The notes: generated by a model from the letters alone, not told the origin. Shown: positions 38,616 through 48,285, counted from the first letter of the stretch. The stretch: DNA of 64,000 nt from Paludibacteraceae bacterium (GCA_016937795.1 JAFGVV010000045.1:1-64000), one strand, 5' to 3'. Program-made: numbers and translations.

Positions 38616-40340
38616 ATGAGAACTGATTACTTCAAAAAAATTATGCTGACTTTTATCGCAGCATTGTTGTTACTTCCAATGTTCGCTCAACCCGAACATG
38701 TGTATATGATTGGTGGTCCGACCAATAAAAACTATCCAAACTGGCTTGTTGAACACAAGGTTGAACTTACCAAAGATGCCTCAAATCCTTTTTTGTTTCA
38801 TTTCAAAGGCCATTTAGCATACAACTGGCGTGGTGATGAAGCTGGCAATATCAAGTTTCTGACCCAAAACGACTGGGCAAATGGCTACCACCCAAACTAT
38901 TCGGAAAATCAACTACTTACCGGAACGACTGATATACGTCAGGGTGGCGACGATACAAAATGGTTTATACCAGCCGACAGAACCGGTGATGGTTATTACG
39001 ATTTTACGCTTAATACTCAGGATATGACATTGACTGTAAATGAATTCCGTCACGATCTGAACCCGGAAAAGATTTATGTTGTTGGTGGTGCTGTTCCTTG
39101 CGGATGGAACAACAACGCTCCCGAGCTTATGACACGCCCAAATCCTGAAGTCGCCGTATATACATGGACAGGTGTCATCACAAGTGGTGATTTTAAATTC
39201 TTACATCCACTCAGCATTGGCAACTGGGATTTTGGATATTGTGCTACCACTGCTAACGAACCATTGAACTATGGAACTGCTCAAAATCTGGTTTTCGAAG
39301 TTCGTGAATCTTCAACTCCTTTTGATGATTTTAAGTTTTCTTCAACTCAGACTGCCGAATGTACTATTACCGTGGATTTGGTAAATATGACTATGACGGT
39401 AACTAAAAACGGCGAACTTTACGCACAGGATATCTGGATTACAGGTACTGCAATTCCGGGCGGAAAAGCCAAACTTGTGAGCGACAATGTGGATCCAATG
39501 ATTAATTATCATTATTATGGCGAATTGCTTGCCGGCGAGTATAAGTTTGCAACTACCGAAACGCCAGATGCAACAACAAAATACTACGTGCCTGCTTCGG
39601 CTTCTGATGCTATTTCAGATCTTACAGTTGTTGAAACTAGTGATGCAAATGCTGTCGGTTGGACTGTTTCTATACCAGATGATTTGTATAAAGTGAAATT
39701 CAATACGCTTACGAAAAAATACAAAGGATGGATTTTCGGAGTTGAGAAAATCTATATTGTAGGTGGTGCAACTGCTATTGGCTGGGATGCCGGAAATGCC
39801 ATTGAACTGACCAGAGGTACTGGAGACGAAATAAATGTATTTACTTTCGATGGACAGCTGAGAGAGAATGCCGACGGAAGTGAGCGTAACAAATTTAAAT
39901 TCCTGTTGCAAAAAGACTGGGGTCCTTACAGCTTCCATGCTCCCGTACAGGATCAGTCAATCACCGGTGCTCAATACTTTACCGACCATAAAAACGACGA
40001 CTACAAATGGACTGTGGATGCCGACAAACAGGGACGTTACGTAATTAAACTCGATGCGCTTAACGAAACTATTGAGGCTACTTATTTCCCCGATTCATCA
40101 ACAGGTTTTGATGCCCTTAATCAGGCTGCAAAAGTATTTGCTGCAAACGGAAAAGTCTTTGTACAATGTGAATCCGCATCGGTAAGCACCATCGAAATTT
40201 TCAGCATGGATGGACGCCGGGTTGCTGCTCAACAGTTCAAAGCAAGCACCGAAATCTGTTTGCCAAATGGTTTCTACACTGTAAAAATCAGAAGCAACCA
40301 TTCAAACCCTGTGACTACTAAAATCAGTATTTTAAAATAG
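38616..40340 (+). CDS. SusE/F-like glycan-binding protein with T9SS tail
   Basis: EHVYMIGGPTNKNYPNWL, KIYVVGGAVPCGWNNNAPELMT, KIYIVGGATAIGWDAGNAIELT; IEIFSMDGRRVAA...GFYTVKI. Confidence 0.85.
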   Translation: MRTDYFKKIMLTFIAALLLLPMFAQPEHVYMIGGPTNKNYPNWLVEHKVELTKDASNPFLFHFKGHLAYNWRGDEAGNIKFLTQNDWANGYHPNYSENQLLTGTTDIRQGGDDTKWFIPADRTGDGYYDFTLNTQDMTLTVNEFRHDLNPEKIYVVGGAVPCGWNNNAPELMTRPNPEVAVYTWTGVITSGDFKFLHPLSIGNWDFGYCATTANEPLNYGTAQNLVFEVRESSTPFDDFKFSSTQTAECTITVDLVNMTMTVTKNGELYAQDIWITGTAIPGGKAKLVSDNVDPMINYHYYGELLAGEYKFATTETPDATTKYYVPASASDAISDLTVVETSDANAVGWTVSIPDDLYKVKFNTLTKKYKGWIFGVEKIYIVGGATAIGWDAGNAIELTRGTGDEINVFTFDGQLRENADGSERNKFKFLLQKDWGPYSFHAPVQDQSITGAQYFTDHKNDDYKWTVDADKQGRYVIKLDALNETIEATYFPDSSTGFDALNQAAKVFAANGKVFVQCESASVSTIEIFSMDGRRVAAQQFKASTEICLPNGFYTVKIRSNHSNPVTTKISILK

Positions 40341-40359
40341 TTCAGTGAATTAATCAAAC

Positions 40360-40403
40360 CCGGGGCGGCAAAGCATTGTAGTTTCTGCATACTTCCGCCC
40401 CGG
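40360..40403. terminator. Intercistronic GC-rich stem-loop between the SusF-like gene and GH31
   Basis: CCGGGGCGG (40360-40368) / CCGCCCCGG (40395-40403), followed by TTATTTAT. Confidence 0.55.
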
Positions 40404-40420
40404 TTATTTATCTCAAAAAA

Positions 40421-42694
40421 ATGAAGAAATTTTTTGTATCCATTTTTGCTTCGATAGTTTGTGTACTTTCGCTCGGAGCAACTACGCACAATCCGGTAGC
40501 CAATCCTTCGGCTATCGTCAAATCAGGCTATATGCGCTTTACAGTGCTTACGCCCGAGATAATTCGTATCGAACGCAGCACTCAGAATAAGTTCGAAGAC
40601 AGAGCTTCGTTCGTAGTGATTAACCGCAACCTGCCTGTTCCTCAGTTTACTACTAAAGAGGAAGATGGCTTCTTAACCATTACCACAGAAAAGCTCATAC
40701 TCAGATACAAAATCGGCTCACATCCTGTCAATACCGATCCATGTGCTCCGAATCTTCAGATTACGCTCAATGTTGCCGGCGAAGATGTGGTTTGGTTTCC
40801 CAATAAAAAAGACCCTTACAACCTCAAAGGTACAACCCGTACACTTGACAATGCCGAGGGCGATGTACGCTCGTGGCTTGAGGATGGATTGCTCTCGCGT
40901 TCAGGCTGGGCAGTGATCGACGAGCGAAAAGCCCGAAACGATGGAAGTTACAGTTTAATGTTCGATGGCAGCGAGGGTGTCGACTGGGTTGCGCAACGTG
41001 CTGATGCAGGCTCAATGGATATGTATTTCCTGGGCTATGGACACAATTACAAAAAAGCACTCTTTGATTTTACACAAATTGCAGGTAAAATTCCTATGCC
41101 TCCGCAATATGTGTTTGGTTACTGGTATTCAAAATATCAACGCTACACCGAGCAGGACATGCGCGATATTGTAAACGAAATTAAAACCAATGATATTCCT
41201 TTGGATGTATTGGTTATTGACATGGACTGGCATAAAGATGGTTACAACAACCGCACCGACCGCACCGAATGGACAGGATGGAGCTGGAACAAATCACTTT
41301 TCCCTGATCCTGATGGATTTATTCAATGGTTGCACGATCAGAATCTGAAAACGACTCTCAATCTTCACCCTGCCGACGGTGTGGGCATTTACGAAGATAA
41401 TTTTGCAGCGCTGGCTAACGACCTTGGTTTGCCAACCAATCAGACTATTCCTTGGAATATTGAGAAAAAGAATTTCTACGAAGCATTTTTCAACAATATT
41501 CTCCGTCCGCACGAAAATATGGGCATCGATTTCTGGTGGCTCGACTGGCAACAATGGATGATTGCTAAAAACGAACCAAAATTGGGAAATACTTTTTGGC
41601 TGAATCATGTATTTTTCAACGACATGAAACTTCAGGGTAAAGCCCGTCCAATGATATTCCACCGTTGGGGAGGACTCGGAAACCACCGTTATCAAATTGG
41701 TTTTTCGGGTGACTCTTTCACTACTTTCCCTTCGCTGGCTTTTCAGCCTTACTTTACAGCTACAGCCTCGAACGTGGGCTACGGTTACTGGAGTCACGAC
41801 ATTGGCGGACACCAACAACCCGGTGTAAACAATCCTGAGCTCTATCTGCGCTGGATTCAGTACGGTGTGTTTTCGCCTATTTTGCGTACTCACGCTACCA
41901 ATGCTGCAAACATCGAGCGTCGTATGTGGAAATACGAAAACTTCCCTTCAATGCGTAAAGCCATTGAATTGCGTTATGCGTTGATTCCTTATATTTATAC
42001 TTACGCGCGTCATGCTTACGATACCGGCGTTTCACTATGTCGTCCAATGTATTACGATTATCCCGAACTCGATGAAGCTTATAACTTCGAAGGCGAATAT
42101 ATGTTTGGCGATAATATTCTGGCCGCACCGGTTTGCAAATCGGATAACGGAACAGGAACTGTGTCGCAGGACATTTGGTTGCCCGAAGGAAAATGGTACG
42201 AAGCCATGACCGGAGCTGTGCTGGATGGAAATCAGGTAGTAACACGTTCGTTCAATCGCGAGCAAATTCCTTATTATTATCGCGAAGGATCGATTATTCC
42301 ACTTTATCCACCATTAAAACACCTCAACAATCGTCCTGAAACAGTTATTTTCCAGTTTGTTCCCGGAGCAAGTGGTGAGTTTTCGCTTTACGAAGACGAA
42401 AACAACAACAATAAATACGAGGAGAATAAATGTACTTTTACCAAAGTGACTCAATCAACTGTTGAGAATGTAAGCACTTATACTATTCATCCGCGCACAG
42501 GTTCGTTCGATGGAATGCCCGAAACCCGCTCCTTCCGTTTCGAAATTCTCGATCGTAACAATCCCGAAAGCGTAAAACTCAATGGAGTGGATGTGCCTTT
42601 CGAATACAATCAGGAAAAACGCACGATAACAGTTTTGCTAAGCAATAAAGCTTATAGTGCATTGCCTTTGAGCCTGGTTGTGAATAATAATTGA
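40421..42694 (+). CDS. GH31 family alpha-glycosidase (divergent from the first copy)
   Basis: VLVIDMDWHKDGYN, MGIDFWWLDWQQW, IGFSGDSFTTF, GYGYWSHDIGGH. Confidence 0.95.
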   Translation: MKKFFVSIFASIVCVLSLGATTHNPVANPSAIVKSGYMRFTVLTPEIIRIERSTQNKFEDRASFVVINRNLPVPQFTTKEEDGFLTITTEKLILRYKIGSHPVNTDPCAPNLQITLNVAGEDVVWFPNKKDPYNLKGTTRTLDNAEGDVRSWLEDGLLSRSGWAVIDERKARNDGSYSLMFDGSEGVDWVAQRADAGSMDMYFLGYGHNYKKALFDFTQIAGKIPMPPQYVFGYWYSKYQRYTEQDMRDIVNEIKTNDIPLDVLVIDMDWHKDGYNNRTDRTEWTGWSWNKSLFPDPDGFIQWLHDQNLKTTLNLHPADGVGIYEDNFAALANDLGLPTNQTIPWNIEKKNFYEAFFNNILRPHENMGIDFWWLDWQQWMIAKNEPKLGNTFWLNHVFFNDMKLQGKARPMIFHRWGGLGNHRYQIGFSGDSFTTFPSLAFQPYFTATASNVGYGYWSHDIGGHQQPGVNNPELYLRWIQYGVFSPILRTHATNAANIERRMWKYENFPSMRKAIELRYALIPYIYTYARHAYDTGVSLCRPMYYDYPELDEAYNFEGEYMFGDNILAAPVCKSDNGTGTVSQDIWLPEGKWYEAMTGAVLDGNQVVTRSFNREQIPYYYREGSIIPLYPPLKHLNNRPETVIFQFVPGASGEFSLYEDENNNNKYEENKCTFTKVTQSTVENVSTYTIHPRTGSFDGMPETRSFRFEILDRNNPESVKLNGVDVPFEYNQEKRTITVLLSNKAYSALPLSLVVNNN

Positions 42695-42698
42695 TAAA

Positions 42699-44045
42699 TT
42701 GACAGATATGAAACGAATCGCATTAATTTTTATAATAGCGCTCAGTGTATTGACACTGAATGCAAAAACATGGAAAATTGTGGGCGAGCTAACTGCTACC
42801 GACACTACTCTAATGGTGCAGGATGCTGCTGATGCCAATGTGTACAAATTCGTGGGCAAAATCACAAACAAAAGTTTTCGCCTTTTCGATGGTACCGATT
42901 ATTATATACCTGTTTGCGGAATGAACGATCCATTCGGTCAGGCTGTAGGCATGGAAAAACAGGTGGATGTGGCTCAGGCCGGTTTTCGTGTGAGTTATGT
43001 AAATATAAATCAGATTTACAAAATCACGCTCACTGATGGTACAGCGCCCAAAATTATTGTTGAAACAGCTGTTCCCTATAAGCATATTTATCTGATAGGT
43101 GGCCCTGTAAATACGAATAATCCCAACTGGTTACTCCGTGATGCACGCGAACTTGAGAAAGATCCTGAAAATCCTTATGTGTTTTATTACCGTGGTTTCC
43201 TCAAATACAATACTTTTGGAGATGAGCGTGGTGCTATCAAGTTTTTAACCTCTAATACTTCCTGGGACCCCGGATTTCATCCTGTTGGAACAAGTAATGT
43301 TCCTCTTGCGCAGGCTTCAAAAATGCGCCTGAATGGATCTGATACCAAATGGGAAATTCCTGCTGATGGTAGCAGAAACGGATATTATGTGATAAAACTG
43401 AATACTCTCGAAGAAACAATTTCGGTGGAACAGTTTCAGCAGGCCAATGTGGATTTTCCTAACAATATTTTTATTACCGGCGATGCAATGCCCTGTGGAT
43501 GGGTAAATGGCGAACCAATGGTTATGACACCTACCAATATTCTGGAAGGAAAATACTCATGGACAGGAAATGTAGTTCCCGGACAATTTAAGTTCCTGAA
43601 AACACGTGGCACATGGGGAAGTTGTTATGTTTCGACTGTTCGCGATCAACCTGTTGTGTATGGCACTCAGTACCCTGTTGTGTACGAAGCTGACTATATC
43701 AGTCAGGGCGGTAACGATTTTAAATTTGTGATTACCGAAGCCGATCGTTGTGTTTTTAATATCGATCTGGTTAATATGAAGTTAGTTATAACAAAAGATG
43801 AGGAGAGTGCTGTTGATGATTTGAATTCGGAAAATGGACTGAAAATATCTTCTGAAAATGCTAATATAAAGATTACAAGTACATCTGCCACAAAAAAGCA
43901 TCTTGAGGTCTTTAGCATTGGCGGACAAAAACTGCACGAAAGTTCGTTTGTTCATAGTACTAATGTGCCTCTTTCCAAAGGCTATTATATCGTAAAGGTT
44001 ACTGATAGTAAAGCTAAGTTGTGTAAAAAAGTTGGTGTTTTTTAA
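42699..44045 (+). CDS. SusE/F-like glycan-binding protein with T9SS tail, paralogue of 38616..40340
   Basis: KHIYLIGGPVNTNNPNWLL, NIFITGDAMPCGWVNGEPMVMT; LEVFSIGGQKLHES...YYIVKV. Confidence 0.85.
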   Translation: MTDMKRIALIFIIALSVLTLNAKTWKIVGELTATDTTLMVQDAADANVYKFVGKITNKSFRLFDGTDYYIPVCGMNDPFGQAVGMEKQVDVAQAGFRVSYVNINQIYKITLTDGTAPKIIVETAVPYKHIYLIGGPVNTNNPNWLLRDARELEKDPENPYVFYYRGFLKYNTFGDERGAIKFLTSNTSWDPGFHPVGTSNVPLAQASKMRLNGSDTKWEIPADGSRNGYYVIKLNTLEETISVEQFQQANVDFPNNIFITGDAMPCGWVNGEPMVMTPTNILEGKYSWTGNVVPGQFKFLKTRGTWGSCYVSTVRDQPVVYGTQYPVVYEADYISQGGNDFKFVITEADRCVFNIDLVNMKLVITKDEESAVDDLNSENGLKISSENANIKITSTSATKKHLEVFSIGGQKLHESSFVHSTNVPLSKGYYIVKVTDSKAKLCKKVGVF

Positions 44046-44079
44046 TTAGCGTACTGTTTTTTTTCGTTTTGTGCTTAGC

Positions 44080-44122
44080 AACCCCGCTTTCTGTTTCTTT
44101 GTGAACGAAAGCGGGGTTTTTT
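44080..44122 (+). terminator. Rho-independent terminator ending the PUL operon
   Basis: AACCCCGCTTTC / GAAAGCGGGGTT stem followed by TTTT. Confidence 0.9.
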
Positions 44123-44177
44123 ATGTTCTCAAACATAATAATTTTGGCTCGTACCGAATGTATTTATTGTATTTTTG

Positions 44178-44194
44178 CAGCATAGTTCAGCATA
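44178..44194 (+). promoter_or_regulatory. Candidate operator of the GntR regulator (autoregulatory)
   Basis: CAGCATAGTTCAGCATA; CAGCAY repeated with 10-bp period, directly abutting -7-like TATTTTTG (44170-44177); similar site upstream of fucI. Confidence 0.6.
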
Positions 44195-44197
44195 GAA

Positions 44198-45175
44198 ATG
44201 GAAATAAACTTCTCAAACTCGCGATCGAAAGTTCAGGCATTGACCGAAGCTATTAGCGCATCCATAATCACCGGAGAATTCGGAGATGGCGACAACCTGC
44301 TGTCCATCAACGATGCAAGCAGGAAATACGCTGTGTCGCGCGATACGGTTTTTAAAGCATACTCTGACCTTAAACGCCGTGGTTTGATTGATTCAAGCCC
44401 GATGAAAGGTTATTTTGTAAAATCGGAGGTCACTCATGTGCTGCTGTTGCTCGACACTTATTCGCCGTTTAAACAGAATCTTTACAACTGTTTTGTAGCG
44501 CGTCTGCCCGAAAACTACAAAGTCGATCTGATCTTTCATCAATACAACGAACGCCTTTTCGAAACCATTGTGAAGGATAGTCTCTCGCGCTACAATATGT
44601 TCGTGGTAATGAATTTCTCGAACATTCAGTTTTCTGCAGCGCTGCGTTCCATTCCTTCAGGGAAGCTTCTGTTGCTCGATTTCGGTGATTTCGAAAAGGA
44701 TGGCTATTCCTACATTTGCCAAAATTTTGATCAGAGTTTTTATGATGCTTTGGTGATACTCGAACCTTCGCTTCAAAAATATCGTCAACTGTCGCTTGTT
44801 TTTCCACCACAGGTAAGTCACCCCGAAAGTGCTGTAGATCATTTTCAACGCTTTTGCAACGATTATCATTTCGAATATAAAGTATATAATAACGATCGAA
44901 ACGGTATTCAGAAATTCACAACTTATATCTGTATTGATCCCGGCGATTTGGTGAAAATCATCAAAGAAGCTGATGCTCTGGGTTGGGAAATTGGCCGTGA
45001 AATTGGCGTGGTGGCCTACAACGATAATCCCATCCTGGAAGTGATAAAAAACGGAATAACGGCCATAAGCGTCGATTTCGGACTAATGGGTGAAATGGCT
45101 GCGGCTTATGTGTTGAACAAAAAACCTGTTCAGGAATTTCTGCCCACAAATGTCATTCTCAGAAAATCTGTGTAA
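44198..45175 (+). CDS. GntR family transcriptional regulator with periplasmic-binding-like sensor domain
   Basis: wHTH SINDASRKYAVSRDTVFKAYSDLKRRGLIDSSPMKGYFV; sugar-binding-like C-term. Confidence 0.9.
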   Translation: MEINFSNSRSKVQALTEAISASIITGEFGDGDNLLSINDASRKYAVSRDTVFKAYSDLKRRGLIDSSPMKGYFVKSEVTHVLLLLDTYSPFKQNLYNCFVARLPENYKVDLIFHQYNERLFETIVKDSLSRYNMFVVMNFSNIQFSAALRSIPSGKLLLLDFGDFEKDGYSYICQNFDQSFYDALVILEPSLQKYRQLSLVFPPQVSHPESAVDHFQRFCNDYHFEYKVYNNDRNGIQKFTTYICIDPGDLVKIIKEADALGWEIGREIGVVAYNDNPILEVIKNGITAISVDFGLMGEMAAAYVLNKKPVQEFLPTNVILRKSV

Positions 45176-45249
45176 ATTTTTTTTTCTGACATATAATCAA
45201 AAACTATAAATACATCGTGAACCTATTTTGACTCTTTAATTTCAAATAT

Positions 45250-45266
45250 CAGCACAGTTCAGCACG
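45250..45266 (+). promoter_or_regulatory. Candidate GntR operator upstream of fucI
   Basis: CAGCACAGTTCAGCACG, 14/17 identical to 44178-44194. Confidence 0.55.
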
Positions 45267-45291
45267 ATAATTCATCTAAAATATCAATATT

Positions 45292-47130
45292 ATGAATTCA
45301 ACAAATTCAATAAATCAAACTGCGGCAGCTCAGCACCGCAAGCTAAAATTGGGTCGCCTGCAGGGTGAGAATCCAAAAGTCGGCATTCGCCCAACCATCG
45401 ATGGCCGTCAGGGCGGTGTGCGTGAATCGCTCGAAGCGCAGACCATGAACATGGCTATTAATCTGGCAAACTTTATCAGCTCCACGCTTAAATACAGTGA
45501 TGGTACGCCTGTGCAATGCGTGATAGCCGATACCACTATCGGTCGTGTGGACGAAGCAGCGGCTTGTGCCGAGAAGTTCCGTCGCGAGGGAGTGGGACTT
45601 TCCATCACTGTGACGCCCTGTTGGTGCTATGGCAGCGAAACCATCGACTACGATGCACAAATCCCCAAAGCCATTTGGGGTTTCAATGGCACCGAACGTC
45701 CGGGAGCAGTTTATCTGGCAGCTGCTTTGGCCGGACATACTCAAAAAGGTTTGCCTGCTTTTGGCATTTATGGCCGTGATGTGCAGGATGGTGGCGACAA
45801 CACAATTCCGGATGATGTGCAGGAAAAAATCACCCGTTTTGTAAAAGCAGGTATTGCAGTAGCTACACTCAAAGGGAAATCTTATCTTTCAATTGGTTCT
45901 GTATCAATGGGAATAGCAGGTTCTATTGTGGATGCAGACTTTTTCCAGACCTACCTTGGCATGCGCAACGAGTATGTGGATATGAGTGAGATTTTGCGTC
46001 GTGAAAAACTCGGTATTTTCGATCAGGAAGAGTTCAAAAAAGCAATGGAGTGGACTGAGAAAAATTGTAAAATAAATGAAGGTCCGAATACCAATCCGCC
46101 TCATAAAGTAAAATCGCGCGAAGTGCTCGACGGCGAATGGGAATTTGTAGTAAAAATGACCCTAATTATCCGTGATTTGATGATAGGTAATCCGCGTTTG
46201 CGTGAAGCAGGTTTTCTCGAGGAAGCGCTCGGGCATAATGCTATTGCCGCAGGTTTTCAGGGACAGCGCCAATGGACAGACTTTATGCCAAATGGCGATT
46301 TCTCCGAAGCCATTCTGAATTCATCGTTCGACTGGAACGGCATTCGCGAAGCTTTTGTATTGGCTACCGAAAACGATTCGCTCAATGGAGTGGCTATGCT
46401 TTTTGGTAAATTACTCACCAATACAGCGCAGGTTTTTGCGGATGTGCGTACTTACTGGAGTCCTGAAGCTATCGAACGTGTTACAGGTTACAAAGTGGAC
46501 GGTCGTGCATCAGGTGGCCTTATTCACCTGATAAATTCCGGCTCAGCAGCACTCGATGGAAGTGGTCAGCAAAGTATAGATGGCGAACCTGTTATGAAAC
46601 CTTTCTGGGAAATTACGGAAGATGAAGTGAAGAAAACACTCGAAGCTACCACTTGGTTTCCTGCCGAAGGTGAGTATTTCAGAGGAGGTGGTTTTTCGTC
46701 GAACTTCCTCACAAAAGGTGGAATGCCGGTGACTATGATTCGTGTGAATCTGGTGAAAGGTTTAGGTCCGGTGCTGCAACTTGCTGAAGGCTGGACAGTT
46801 GATTTACCTGCCGAAGTGCACAAAACGCTAGACGACCGCACCAATAAAACATGGCCAACTACCTGGTTTGCGCCAAAACTTACCGGCGAAGGAAATTTCA
46901 CTGATGTATATTCGGTAATGAATAACTGGGGTGCAAATCATGGCGCATTTTGCTACGGACATGTGGGTGCAGATCTTATTACGCTGGCTTCGATGCTGCG
47001 AATTCCTGTGTCGATGTACAATGTGGGCGAAGCACAAATTTTTCGCCCGAGTGCATGGGCCTCGTTTGGCATGGACAAAGAAGGAGCCGATTATCGTGCC
47101 TGCGGTGTTTACGGGGCACTTTATAAATAG
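45292..47130 (+). CDS. fucI: L-fucose / D-arabinose isomerase
   Basis: [58 protein letters not shown]. Confidence 0.95.
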   Translation: MNSTNSINQTAAAQHRKLKLGRLQGENPKVGIRPTIDGRQGGVRESLEAQTMNMAINLANFISSTLKYSDGTPVQCVIADTTIGRVDEAAACAEKFRREGVGLSITVTPCWCYGSETIDYDAQIPKAIWGFNGTERPGAVYLAAALAGHTQKGLPAFGIYGRDVQDGGDNTIPDDVQEKITRFVKAGIAVATLKGKSYLSIGSVSMGIAGSIVDADFFQTYLGMRNEYVDMSEILRREKLGIFDQEEFKKAMEWTEKNCKINEGPNTNPPHKVKSREVLDGEWEFVVKMTLIIRDLMIGNPRLREAGFLEEALGHNAIAAGFQGQRQWTDFMPNGDFSEAILNSSFDWNGIREAFVLATENDSLNGVAMLFGKLLTNTAQVFADVRTYWSPEAIERVTGYKVDGRASGGLIHLINSGSAALDGSGQQSIDGEPVMKPFWEITEDEVKKTLEATTWFPAEGEYFRGGGFSSNFLTKGGMPVTMIRVNLVKGLGPVLQLAEGWTVDLPAEVHKTLDDRTNKTWPTTWFAPKLTGEGNFTDVYSVMNNWGANHGAFCYGHVGADLITLASMLRIPVSMYNVGEAQIFRPSAWASFGMDKEGADYRACGVYGALYK

Positions 47131-47154
47131 AAACTAATTTGATATGAAATAATG

Positions 47155-47183
47155 CGCCCAACAATTTATCTGATTGTTGGGCG
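47155..47183 (+). terminator. Terminator hairpin downstream of fucI
   Basis: CGCCCAACAAT / ATTGTTGGGCG stem, 7-nt loop. Confidence 0.7.
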
Positions 47184-47218
47184 TGCTTATTACTAATATC
47201 TTTTTGAGCCAAATGAAA

Positions 47219-47458
47219 TTATGCCACTTTTACGCTTTCCAAATATAATGTATCAGGACAAAGATCAACACCATTTGACCACTGAATACTACCTAAAAAT
47301 GGCCTTACTGAGTTGAACACTGACACATCATTTAATTGTTTGAAAATCCCTATACCTAGATAGGGTTTTACATCAAAACTTTTTACCTCTCCATTGTTAA
47401 ATGTCAACAAAAGAGTAAAGTCGTTTCCGGGTTTTACTTCACTAACTCTTGGATTCAT
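47219..47458 (-). CDS. DUF2442 family protein
   Basis: MNPRVSEVKPGNDFTLLLTFNNGEVKSFDVKPYL. Confidence 0.8.
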   Translation of the reverse strand: MNPRVSEVKPGNDFTLLLTFNNGEVKSFDVKPYLGIGIFKQLNDVSVFNSVRPFLGSIQWSNGVDLCPDTLYLESVKVA

Positions 47459-47465
47459 TTTTGTA

Positions 47466-47725
47466 TTATTTTAATGGGTCTATTTTGAAAATTGTTTCAC
47501 CATTTATTGCCAATTCCCAGTTAGCAAACAATTCGTCTTTGTGTATTTCTATCCACGCCTGAACCAATTTCATTTTGTTGGTTTTTAAAGATCCTTCCAG
47601 TAAAACACCATCACTAATTGAAATTACAGCCTCTTCATCCTGATATTTCACATGAATATGTGTTGTTTATTATCCAAATAATACATTGAAATTATTATGC
47701 CATAAAACATCGAAATTATAGCCAT
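47466..47725 (-). pseudogene. DUF4160 family gene, frameshifted near 47661-47662
   Basis: MAIISMFYGIIISMYYLDNKQ (47725 down to 47663) continues in another frame as HIHVKYQDEEAVISISDG... Confidence 0.7.
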
Positions 47726-47808
47726 TTCTTGTTGATTTAGATTATGTTGCAAATATAGTATTTTTTAATTAAAACAAACTTCAAATTGATTTGTTTCAAA
47801 AGCATTTT

Positions 47809-48271
47809 ATGATTGACTCAACTTTCGCAAGTTCTGATAAGGGGCTTCCGCCCCAAGCCCCGACTTACTTTTTGTCTTGATACAAAAAGTAAGCAAAAAG
47901 ATCAAGACTTCGCCTGCTTCGCTCGAAAAATCTACGTTCGGAAGGCTCAAATCGTCCAAACTTGTTGAAGTTCGACCAATAGACTGCAATTTTAAGAGCG
48001 CTCACTACGAACTTCAACTTCAAACAAGGACGATTTTTAACCGCCTTCCTCTCTTATTTTTCGGTTCACCAGCCGAGGTCGCGCGTCCAAGAGCAGCATC
48101 GCTTTGTGTAAGTTTGCTTTTTCACCTCAAGTGAAAAAATCAAAGGTTTGCAGAAAATATAAATACAAATGAACAGTATTCCATAAGCCTCTAATTGTCA
48201 GTAGCATTGAAATTACTAATAATTATTAATCAAGTGTTTAATAGTTTGCGAAAGTTCAATGATTGATTCAA
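47809..48271. repeat. ORF-poor segment bounded by inverted and direct repeats; contains strong hairpin 47864-47893
   Basis: AACTTTCGCAA (47820-47830) / TTGCGAAAGTT (48246-48256) inverted; ATGATTGACTCAA (47809-47821) and ATGATTGATTCAA (48259-48271) direct; CTTACTTTTTGT-cttgat-ACAAAAAGTAAG hairpin. Confidence 0.55.
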
Positions 48272-48285
48272 TATCTGAAAACGTG

